A DNA stretch of 64,000 nucleotides from Halorarum salinum (lineage in GTDB: Archaea; Halobacteriota; Halobacteria; Halobacteriales; Haloferacaceae): assembly GCF_013402875.1 (NCBI RefSeq), contig NZ_CP058579.1, forward strand, positions 2,356,001 through 2,420,000. Direction: 5' to 3'. A program made the position numbers and the translations under genes. The notes under the pieces were generated by a model that did no database searches, was not told the origin of the DNA, and was given only the letters and a program-made list of their open reading frames with translations. Position 1 is the first letter of the stretch. The number at the start of each line of letters is the position of its first letter. Shown here piece after piece: positions 1 through 6,525 of this stretch.

Positions 1-544
1 CAGGCTCGAGGACGGCGACGAACTCGCCGACGTGGAGGTCACCCACGGCGACCACGACCTCGTCGTCGGGACCCGCGGCGGGATGGCCATCCGGTTCGAC
101 GAGTCCGAGGTGCGGGCGATGGGCCGCTCGGCCCGCGGCGTCCGCGGCATCGAACTGACCGGGGACGACACCGTCGCCGGTCTCGCTGCCATCGACGGGA
201 CCCAGCACGACTGGGTGCTCACCGTCACGGCGAACGGATACGGCAAGCGGACCGACCTCGACGAGTACCGGACCCAGAGCAGGAACGGGAAGGGGCTCAT
301 CGACATCAAGACGAACGAGCGAAACGGCCCCTCGTGCGCGGTCGAGGCCGTCTCGTCGGGCGACCACCTCTTCGCCATGAGCGCCGGGGGCCAGATCATG
401 CGGACCCGCGTCGAGGACGTCTCGACCATCGGTCGGAACACGATGGGCGTGAAGGTGATGGATCTCGACCCCGACGACCTGGTCGCGTCCGTGGACGTGC
501 TCCCCGCCGCGCGCGTCGAGGACGGGGACGAGTCCGGGGCGTAA
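1..544 (+). CDS. gyrA: DNA gyrase subunit A, C-terminal part (gene starts left of window)
   Basis: The last 180 residues of gyrase A are visible; the reading frame is already open at base 2. GyrA carries the DNA-cutting tyrosine, and its C-terminal beta-pinwheel wraps DNA so the enzyme can add negative supercoils. What is seen are successive pinwheel blades with the family pattern of a G-rich strand followed by R-x-x-[37 protein letters not shown] and [18 protein letters not shown]. It ends in a short acidic tail (EDGDESGA). The catalytic region lies outside the window, and gyrB probably does too. The family call is firm. Confidence 0.93.
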   Translation, partial: RLEDGDELADVEVTHGDHDLVVGTRGGMAIRFDESEVRAMGRSARGVRGIELTGDDTVAGLAAIDGTQHDWVLTVTANGYGKRTDLDEYRTQSRNGKGLIDIKTNERNGPSCAVEAVSSGDHLFAMSAGGQIMRTRVEDVSTIGRNTMGVKVMDLDPDDLVASVDVLPAARVEDGDESGA

Positions 545-563
545 CCGCTCCCGCGGAACCGTT

Positions 564-1058
564 CTAGCGATCCGGCGGCCGCGACGGTCCGTCGGGGTTC
601 GATCGCGACCCGACCTCGCGTCCGTCGGCGGTGCGGATCGTCACCTCGACCGACCAGTCGGGAACCGACGTGGACGGGAACGACAGCGTCCAGGTACCGG
701 CCGGGTCGGCCAGGTCCTGCTCGGCGTAGGCGGCGAGGATCAGGTCCGAGAGCCCCGCCTCGAACGCGGCGCGGCGACCGGCCGGTTCGCCCGTCCCCGC
801 GGCGGCCCGCTCGGCCGGTCCCGGCTCCCCCGCCCGTTCCGATTCCGCCGTCGGCTCCGCCTTCCCGGTCGACTCCGCCGCGTCCGTCGGTCCAGACCCG
901 ATCGCGGTGATCACGACCTCCACGTCCGGGACCCCGGGATCCTCGTGCGTGAGCAGGCGTCGTCCGGCCACGTCGACGTCGTGGGCGAACGCTTCGAGAA
1001 CGGTCCGGCCGAGCCTGCCCTCGAAGTCGTCCTCGTACATCCGTTTCGGAGGCGTCAC
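564..1058 (-). CDS. Uncharacterised acidic protein, translationally coupled to upstream regulator gene
   Basis: I do not recognise this 164-residue protein. It begins with a compact segment (MYEDDFEGRLGRTVLEAF), has a low-complexity Glu/Ala/Gly/Pro stretch in the middle (about residues 55-90) and ends with a beta-rich part (GTWTLSFPSTSVPDWSVEVTI). The GTG start at 1058 overlaps the stop of the upstream gene in a GTGA, which is typical of translational coupling; an in-frame ATG at 1040 is the alternative start. The gene order suggests it works with, or is controlled together with, the winged-helix protein encoded just upstream. No signal peptide or membrane segment is seen. Confidence 0.7.
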   Translation of the reverse strand: MTPPKRMYEDDFEGRLGRTVLEAFAHDVDVAGRRLLTHEDPGVPDVEVVITAIGSGPTDAAESTGKAEPTAESERAGEPGPAERAAAGTGEPAGRRAAFEAGLSDLILAAYAEQDLADPAGTWTLSFPSTSVPDWSVEVTIRTADGREVGSRSNPDGPSRPPDR

Positions 1059-1939
1059 GTCGGGTTCGCCCCGACGAGCGTCAGGAACGGTTCGACGGCC
1101 GCGATCCGGTCCCTCGGATCCACGACGGCACGGTCCGAGCCGACGGTGACGAACCCCAGCCGTTCGAGCGACGGGAGGTCGCTGTGAACGAGGCCGACGT
1201 GTCGCTTGCGGACGGCCTCCCCGTCGCCGTCGGCGTCCGCGAGCGCCCACGCCAGATCCGCGATCGCGGTCGGTTCGTCCCGGTGGGCAAGGAGATACCG
1301 GAGCACCTCCCTCCGTCGGCGGGTGCCCAACGCTTCGAACAGTTCACCCGCGGACGGGGACTCGCTCCCCCCCAACGGGCGGCTCTCGCGCGACCGAACG
1401 TCGACGACCACGTCGAACCGCGGTCGGAGCGCGGGAAACGCGGTCTCGTCCGGCGGGAGGCGGAACACCCCGACGGCCTCGCAGGCCGAGACGGCCCCCG
1501 TGAGCCGATCGACGAGCTCCGCGTACGAGGTCGCGTCGTACCGCTCGACCATCGCGTCCACGAACACCGCGTGACGGTCGCACCCCTCGTCCAGGTCGCG
1601 CAGCTGCTCCTCGACGCGGGAGACGAGTTCCGGTATCGTGACCGCGTCGTCGACGGGCCGGACCAGCCCGGGGTCCGGCCCGCCCTCGACGGTCGCGGCG
1701 GCCGATCGAACGTCGCTCCCGATCGCGACCAGCGACGCGTCGTGGAACCGTCCCCGATCGCGGCGACGCCAGCAGTCGACCATTGCGAGCGGGTCTCGAT
1801 CGGCCGTCACCGCCACCACCCCGACCGCCTGCCCGCCTCCGATCAGGAGGTCGGTACAGAGGCTCCCGACTGCGTCGTTCCCAGCTGCCGCGATCAGCGC
1901 GTTGTCCCCTCGATCCAATAGCGACGGATTCGCACCCAT
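1055..1939 (-). CDS. Sensor-like protein with C-terminal winged-helix domain
   Basis: This 294-residue protein has two parts. Residues 1 to about 190 form an alpha/beta domain that resembles haloarchaeal DUF7504-type proteins, with no obvious Walker A motif. Residues about 200-290 form a winged helix (ELFEALGTRRRREVLRYLL followed by RKRHVGLVHSDLPSLERLGFV), the pattern of the haloarchaeal DUF7344 DNA-binding domain. It is probably a transcription regulator with a sensory N-terminus; the ligand is unknown. The ATG at 1939 is preferred over a GTG at 1951 because a TATA box sits about 26 bases upstream of it, which fits a leaderless message. It is the first gene of a two-gene operon. Confidence 0.75.
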   Translation of the reverse strand: MGANPSLLDRGDNALIAAAGNDAVGSLCTDLLIGGGQAVGVVAVTADRDPLAMVDCWRRRDRGRFHDASLVAIGSDVRSAAATVEGGPDPGLVRPVDDAVTIPELVSRVEEQLRDLDEGCDRHAVFVDAMVERYDATSYAELVDRLTGAVSACEAVGVFRLPPDETAFPALRPRFDVVVDVRSRESRPLGGSESPSAGELFEALGTRRRREVLRYLLAHRDEPTAIADLAWALADADGDGEAVRKRHVGLVHSDLPSLERLGFVTVGSDRAVVDPRDRIAAVEPFLTLVGANPT

Positions 1940-1960
1940 ATTATTCGACACCGGTTACGG

Positions 1961-1970
1961 GTAATAAACG
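1961..1970 (-). promoter_or_regulatory. TATA box of the winged-helix gene
   Basis: On the minus strand this reads CGTTTATTAC, centred about 26 bases before the ATG at 1939. A second AT-rich block (TATTATACGT, 1971-1980) lies directly upstream. The spacing predicts transcription starting at or next to the start codon. The remaining bases up to 2230 show no gene that I can support. Confidence 0.6.
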
Positions 1971-2230
1971 ACGTATAATAAATCACACTGGCGGTACTCG
2001 GCGGTTCGGGACGGCGATGTGACACGTCAGTGGCTCGCGCACCCGCTTCGCGGCGAGACGCTTCGACGAGGCGCCTTCGCGTCGACGCCTGCGGCTACCC
2101 TCCGCCTACCCGGCCCGCCGGGATCGCGTCGCTCGAACGCGCCCCGGTACGCGATCCATAACGATACGGCCCTCGCCGAAACCGGAAGCCGTGTTCGGGC
2201 GGACGCCCGGACACGTCCAGGTGACCACCC

Positions 2231-2365
2231 ATGAGAACACACCAGCTCCCCACGAGACCCGCGGACGACCCACGACTGATCGGCGCGCTGTTCGTGCTCT
2301 CGATCTTCGGCTCCCGGACGGGGACGGCGTCCGCGGCCGGTTGCGGGGCGTATCACGGTCCCTGA
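2231..2365 (+). CDS. 44-residue hydrophobic small protein
   Basis: This short ORF encodes 44 residues: a polar N-terminus with PADDPRLIG, a hydrophobic core (LIGALFVLSIFG), then a small-residue segment ending in CGAYHGP. The pattern, D/N-P-R-L-x-G-x-L-F-x-L with a Gly-Pro end, resembles tiny haloarchaeal proteins that carry only DUF labels (DUF7503-like as I recall, not verified). The single hydrophobic stretch could be a short membrane anchor or an export signal. It converges on the CHAT protease gene and their ends overlap by 13 bases. No good TATA box lies at leaderless distance, so expression is uncertain. Confidence 0.5.
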   Translation: MRTHQLPTRPADDPRLIGALFVLSIFGSRTGTASAAGCGAYHGP

Positions 2366-4437
2366 GCGTCGAGCCGGTCGGGGACGCCCTCCACCACCAG
2401 CTCCCCGTCGATCACGGCGGGGCTCGTGAACCGCTCGAAGAACCGGACTGCCTCCTCGGCGTCGAGCCGGAAGGGGCCGGACGACCCCGGCGCGAGCGAG
2501 TGGCGGTCGTTCGAGGGGACGAGCGGGTACGCGGCCGTCCCCATCCCTCCCTCCGACGGGAGGAACGTGTGGGCCGTCAGTTCCACGGTCCCATCGCCGA
2601 GCGGCTCCACCTCGCAGGCCATCGGGGCGCCGTTCTCGCTCTGGGCGACGTCGACGGTCCCGTCCCCGACGACGAGGTAGTAGCCGCCGAGGACGTGGCC
2701 GACGCGGGCGAGCGAGAGCGCCGCCCGGAGCGGGAACCCGCGGTTCAACAGCCCCGCCATCGCCCGGCCGACGTCGACCGCGCCGTCGTTTATCACGTCG
2801 CTCAGCGTGACGACTCCGCCGAGGGCGCCCCGTTCGACGAGCGCCACCCCCTGTTCGTACGAGCGGCAGCCGTTGAGGAGGAACGCGTCGACGCCCACGT
2901 CGTCGATGCTCCCGGCGTCGAGGGTCCCGTCCGGGCACCGGAACCCGCCCGGGTCGACGTGGCCGACGTAGTGGAGGTAGTCGGTCCCCGCCTCGAGGGT
3001 CCGACGGAGTTCGACCGTCGAGAGTCCCGTCTCGATGGAGACGGACGAGGGGAGCCACTCCCAGTCGCGGTAGACGTCCGCGGCCGCCCTCGACTCCTCG
3101 TCCATCCCGGCGCCGTTCACCACGACGGTGATGTCGATCGGCCCCCCGTCCGGCTCCCTGCCGAGCGCGTTCCGGTACGACGCGGGGACCCCCTTGCTCG
3201 CGTTCCACGGCGTCCCGGGGCCGAACCACACCTGCTCGACCGCGTCGGACTCCGGGAGCGCGACGACCGGTTCGGCGGGCGCGTCCACGGCGCTCGACCG
3301 CCGGACGAACGGGCGGCTCCCCCCGTCCGCGAGGTACTCGGAGACCACCCGCCCCCGGAGCCCCGACGCGGGGACGCGCTCCGGCGTCCTGACCCGGACC
3401 GCGGCGAGTTCGTCGAGGACGAACGGGAGCGTCTCGACGCCAGCGGGGTCCGGCGGGAAGCACGCGACGAGACGCCACCTCGGGAGCCGTTCGGCGACCT
3501 CCCCGTGTTCGACGTCGAGGTACGCCGGGAGCCGTTCGGCGAGCGGTTCGTCGTACAGCCGTTCGAACTCGGGGCCGACGACCGACTCGACGGCCGCTCG
3601 CTCGTGGAGGTCGACGCCGGCGTACCCCTCGCCCCGGAGCAGGCAGTCGAGGAAGAACGTCCGTTCGAGGACGCGCCGAACCGTCGACTCGAGCCCGCCC
3701 TCCGCGGTCAGGTCGAACTCGACGCCCGCGTCGGTGACCAGGCGGGGCTGCTCGCCGTCGACGACGTCCGCGCCGAGGTAGTAGGCGAGCGGAGCGGCCG
3801 TGAACAGCGCCTCGAGCGTCGGCGGGAGCTCCAGACGGACGCCCGTCTCCGGACGGGCGATCCCGTCGGGGATCGAGAGCGACTCCCCGAGTTCGATCAG
3901 GGGCGGGTGGCCCCTGAGGGTGGGATAGGACCGCTCGGGGCCAGTCGTCTTCAGCGCGGACGAGAGCGCGGAGACGGCGGCCCGGAGGTCGTCCGGGTCC
4001 GTCGTCGTCGTGATCGTCCCCGAGGGGCGGTCGTGGTAGGACCGGGCGCCGACGACGACGTCGGTCGCCTCCGGGAACCCGATCCGGACCCCGTCCGGCC
4101 CGGCGACGAGTTCGAGCGCGGACTCGGCGGTGAGATACACCTTGATCGGCGCGGTGACCTCGACGACGTACTCGGCCTCCGGGAGCGTCCGCACCGGCGC
4201 GGAGTTGGCGTCCACGACCACCTCGCCGTCCGCGTCCCGCACGAGTAGGTCGACGAGTCGGGAGAGCACCAGCTCGCGAACGGTGACGAGCGCGGCGGCC
4301 CCGACCGGCACGCGGAGCCCCGCGGGGTCGACGTCGGCCGGACGGACCGCGCGGTCGGTTCCCAGGCTCACCCGCCGGCGCTCGATCGGATCCCGGATCT
4401 CGATCCCCCCTTCCTCCCCCTCGATCGTCGGGTCCAT
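2353..4437 (-). CDS. CHAT-domain (caspase-like) protease
   Basis: This 694-residue protein has a large N-terminal region (about 1-420) with no recognised motif and a C-terminal CHAT peptidase domain (about 430-640). The catalytic His/Cys pair is visible: DYLHYVGH with His489 and His493, and LLNGCRSYEQG with Cys524, each at the end of a hydrophobic beta strand as in caspase-fold enzymes. CHAT proteases in other organisms cut specific partner proteins, sometimes in immune or cell-death systems. No TPR repeats, signal peptide or clear membrane segment are seen. It lies 90 bases downstream of the SprT gene but has its own TATA box and an inverted repeat. The substrate is unknown. Confidence 0.85.
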   Translation of the reverse strand: MDPTIEGEEGGIEIRDPIERRRVSLGTDRAVRPADVDPAGLRVPVGAAALVTVRELVLSRLVDLLVRDADGEVVVDANSAPVRTLPEAEYVVEVTAPIKVYLTAESALELVAGPDGVRIGFPEATDVVVGARSYHDRPSGTITTTTDPDDLRAAVSALSSALKTTGPERSYPTLRGHPPLIELGESLSIPDGIARPETGVRLELPPTLEALFTAAPLAYYLGADVVDGEQPRLVTDAGVEFDLTAEGGLESTVRRVLERTFFLDCLLRGEGYAGVDLHERAAVESVVGPEFERLYDEPLAERLPAYLDVEHGEVAERLPRWRLVACFPPDPAGVETLPFVLDELAAVRVRTPERVPASGLRGRVVSEYLADGGSRPFVRRSSAVDAPAEPVVALPESDAVEQVWFGPGTPWNASKGVPASYRNALGREPDGGPIDITVVVNGAGMDEESRAAADVYRDWEWLPSSVSIETGLSTVELRRTLEAGTDYLHYVGHVDPGGFRCPDGTLDAGSIDDVGVDAFLLNGCRSYEQGVALVERGALGGVVTLSDVINDGAVDVGRAMAGLLNRGFPLRAALSLARVGHVLGGYYLVVGDGTVDVAQSENGAPMACEVEPLGDGTVELTAHTFLPSEGGMGTAAYPLVPSNDRHSLAPGSSGPFRLDAEEAVRFFERFTSPAVIDGELVVEGVPDRLDAQGP

Positions 4438-4469
4438 GCGTCCTCGTCCCCGGAACGGTCGACGGTCGG

Positions 4470-4500
4470 CTTATAATTTCCCTTAAAACAGATGGGAAAT
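4470..4500 (-). promoter_or_regulatory. Promoter of CHAT gene with operator-like inverted repeat
   Basis: On the minus strand AATTATAAG (4478-4470) is a TATA box about 37 bases before the ATG at 4437. Overlapping and just upstream of it is a 7-bp inverted repeat, ATTTCCC (4476-4482) and GGGAAAT (4494-4500), separated by 11 bases. A repeat placed over the BRE/TATA entry site is a typical position for an archaeal repressor or activator site. No factor has been identified. Confidence 0.55.
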
Positions 4501-4526
4501 AAACATGTCCGGCGGCGTCAACGAAC

Positions 4527-5117
4527 TCACCCCGAGCGTGTGTCCTCCAGTTCGTAGTAGGCGCCACAGCACGCGGTCGACTCGACCCGACGGGCCTGCT
4601 CCGACGGCGGTAGCTCCGCCAGCCGCGTCGTCTCGCACTCCCGGCACCTGTCGAACAGCACGTCGCCGCAGTCGCGACACCGGAGGAGGTAGCGACCCCG
4701 GTGGAACGCAGGGCAGCGGTGGTCCGCGTCGACCGCCTCCGCGCGCTCCCGGAACCATGCGCCGTGGCCCGTCGTTCCGAACCGCTGGAACTGCTCGAGG
4801 TGGATCAGTTCGTGTCGGATCGTCCGGCGCCACTCGGCCTCGTCGTAGGCGTCCACCGCACGCCGGGAGCAGACCACCTCGCAGGCGTCGAGGTCGTCGA
4901 ACCGGGACCGGGAGAGCGCCGACCCGTGCTCCCGCCTCGCTGCGGTCCAGTCGAGCGGGACGCCGACCTCCGCGCCGGGGACCGTCGGGTGCCGCACGGC
5001 CGCCGCGCGGCGCTTCGCCCGGCGGGAGACGCGCCACTCGACGTTCCGGTCGAGGTTCGCGTCGAAGCCGAACTCGACGACGGCGACCCGGGCGTAGCGG
5101 CGGCTGTAGGCCAGCAC
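4527..5117 (-). CDS. SprT-like zinc metalloprotease
   Basis: This SprT/Spartan-type protein has the zinc-binding HELIHLEQ at residues 102-109 and a third His in GTTGHG near 118, followed by a Cys-rich zinc ribbon (CRDC at 147-150, CREC at 158-161, CC near 183). Bacterial and eukaryotic relatives include proteases that remove DNA-protein crosslinks; the archaeal role is inferred only from fold. The GTG at 5117 is the first possible start in frame, yet the frame stays open for another 21 codons upstream and reads like protein (VDIDFDAIRTDED). An ATG at 5176 would join it after a one-base shift, so the N-terminus is uncertain. Confidence 0.8.
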   Translation of the reverse strand: MLAYSRRYARVAVVEFGFDANLDRNVEWRVSRRAKRRAAAVRHPTVPGAEVGVPLDWTAARREHGSALSRSRFDDLDACEVVCSRRAVDAYDEAEWRRTIRHELIHLEQFQRFGTTGHGAWFRERAEAVDADHRCPAFHRGRYLLRCRDCGDVLFDRCRECETTRLAELPPSEQARRVESTACCGAYYELEDTRSG

Positions 5118-5243
5118 GTCCTCGTCCGTCCGGATGGCGTCGAAGTCGATGTCGACCGTGACGGCGGGGAAACCATCGTTCTATCGGTACGAAGGACCCG
5201 ACGGCGAACGGCCGACCCGTCCACGGCGGTAGGCACCAGCGCA

Positions 5244-5484
5244 CCCACCGCGAGGGTGGGAGGCGGGGCGAAGCCCCGCCGACCGAGCGAGCGGCCTTTT
5301 GGCACTGACGAGCGGAGCTCGTCATGTGGCCAGAAACCGTCGGTTTCCGGCAGCATTACGGGAAATCGAAGGTCTCCCGTCAGCAGTGGGATTCCGGAGG
5401 AATCCCCCAACAGGAACGGGTTTTGCGGGGGTCCGGCCGCAGCGCGTCGGCGGAGCCGACGCGCGAGGACGCGCCCCCGCAAAA
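5244..5484. other. Cluster of perfect stem-loops, several with C(GNA)G triloops
   Basis: At least six stem-loops lie in 240 bases of intergenic DNA. CCCACC/GGTGGG spans 5244-5260. GGCGGGGC-GAA-GCCCCGCC spans 5262-5280. TGACGAGC-GGA-GCTCGTCA spans 5306-5324. GAAACC-GTC-GGTTTC spans 5333-5347. ACGGGA/TCCCGT spans 5358-5380. GGGATTCC-GGA-GGAATCCC spans 5388-5406. Last comes a nested structure: a 10-bp stem with loop GGA (5442-5464) inside an 11-bp stem pairing TTTTGCGGGGG (5421-5431) with its complement (5474-5484). The final structure begins 7 bases after the arginase stop and may serve as its terminator; the rest is unexplained. Confidence 0.75.
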
Positions 5485-5490
5485 GGGGTT

Positions 5491-6396
5491 CTATAGGATC
5501 CGCTTCCCGAACGCGCTCGCGGCCAGTTCGGTCGCCAGTTCCGCGGTCTCGTTGTGCTCGTCGAGCACCGGGTTCACCTCGACGACCTCCATCGATCGGA
5601 GGACGTCCGACTCCGCGACCCGCTCCATCGCGTAGTGGGCCTCGCGGTAGGTGACGCCGCCGCGCACGGGGGTCCCGACGCCCGGCGCGATTCCGGGGTC
5701 GAGCCAGTCGAGGTCGAGGCTCACGTGGACGCCGTCGACGCCGTCGCCGGCCACCGTGATGGCCGCCTCCACCACGTCGGTGATGCCGCGCTCGTCGATG
5801 TCCGACATCGTGTAGGCCGTCATCTCGCTGCCGCGGATCGCCGCCCGTTCGGTGTCGTCGAGCGCCCGGAGGCCGACGTAGACGACGTTCTCCTCGCGCA
5901 GCCGCGGGGCGTTCGCCCACTCGACGCCCGCCCACTCAGCGTGGCCGAGCGCCGCGGCGAGCGGCATCCCGTGGACGTTGCCCGAGGGCGAGGTGGTCGG
6001 CGTGTTGTAGTCGCCGTGGGCGTCGAACCAGACGGCGCCGACGTCGGCGTCCCTCGCGCTCCCGCGGAGGCTTCCGATGGCGACCGAGTGGTCGCCGCCG
6101 AGCACGAGCGGGGTCGCGCCGTCCGCGACGGTGTCTGCCACCGCGTCGGCGAGTCGATCGCTCACGTCCTCCGTCTCGCGGAGGAACTTCGCGTTCCCCT
6201 CGCTCGGCGTCCGGTAGTCGGGGTCGCGCTCCTCCGCGCGCGGGACGGGCAGGTCGCCGGCGTCCTCGACCTCCACGCCGGCGGCCGCCAGTTCGCGCGC
6301 CAGCCCCGCGTACCTGATGGCCGAGGGGCCCATGTCGACGCCGCGCCGGTCCTGGCCGTAGTCCGTCGGCACGCCGATGATGTGGACGGCGGTCAT
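5491..6396 (-). CDS. rocF: Arginase
   Basis: Arginase (ureohydrolase family) splits arginine into ornithine and urea using two manganese ions in the cytoplasm. All metal ligands are seen: His103 in GGDHS, Asp125, His127 and Asp129 in DAHGDYN, and Asp228 and Asp230 in SLDLDWLDP. The stretch NTPTTSPSGNVHGMP (131-145) and the C-terminal EVNPVLDEHNETAELA are characteristic of arginase rather than agmatinase. The length of 301 residues is normal. A TATA-like ACTTTACCC (minus strand, 6430-6422) lies about 30 bases before the ATG. It is transcribed alone and ends at the hairpin cluster. Confidence 0.9.
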   Translation of the reverse strand: MTAVHIIGVPTDYGQDRRGVDMGPSAIRYAGLARELAAAGVEVEDAGDLPVPRAEERDPDYRTPSEGNAKFLRETEDVSDRLADAVADTVADGATPLVLGGDHSVAIGSLRGSARDADVGAVWFDAHGDYNTPTTSPSGNVHGMPLAAALGHAEWAGVEWANAPRLREENVVYVGLRALDDTERAAIRGSEMTAYTMSDIDERGITDVVEAAITVAGDGVDGVHVSLDLDWLDPGIAPGVGTPVRGGVTYREAHYAMERVAESDVLRSMEVVEVNPVLDEHNETAELATELAASAFGKRIL

Positions 6397-6525
6397 GTCT
6401 CGAGTGTTCGGCGACGCGGGTAAAGTGATGTCGAAGCGGGCGGTGGTCGGCCGGCGCGACCGGAGCCCCGGCGTGGGCGGGTTACCCGGTCGCTAACAAA
6501 TCCCCCGTTCCGGCTACCCTCGCCC

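Noticed and set aside
2191-4248. 685-codon plus-strand open frame
   Set aside because: It is antisense to the CHAT protease gene, rich in Arg and Pro, with no recognisable motif; the minus-strand product has clear catalytic motifs.
2027-4567. 846-codon minus-strand open frame
   Set aside because: Arg/Gly/Pro-rich shadow in another frame of the CHAT gene; typical of GC-rich DNA.
5244-5484. CRISPR array as explanation for the repeated hairpins
   Set aside because: Stems differ in sequence and there are no equal-length direct repeats or spacers.
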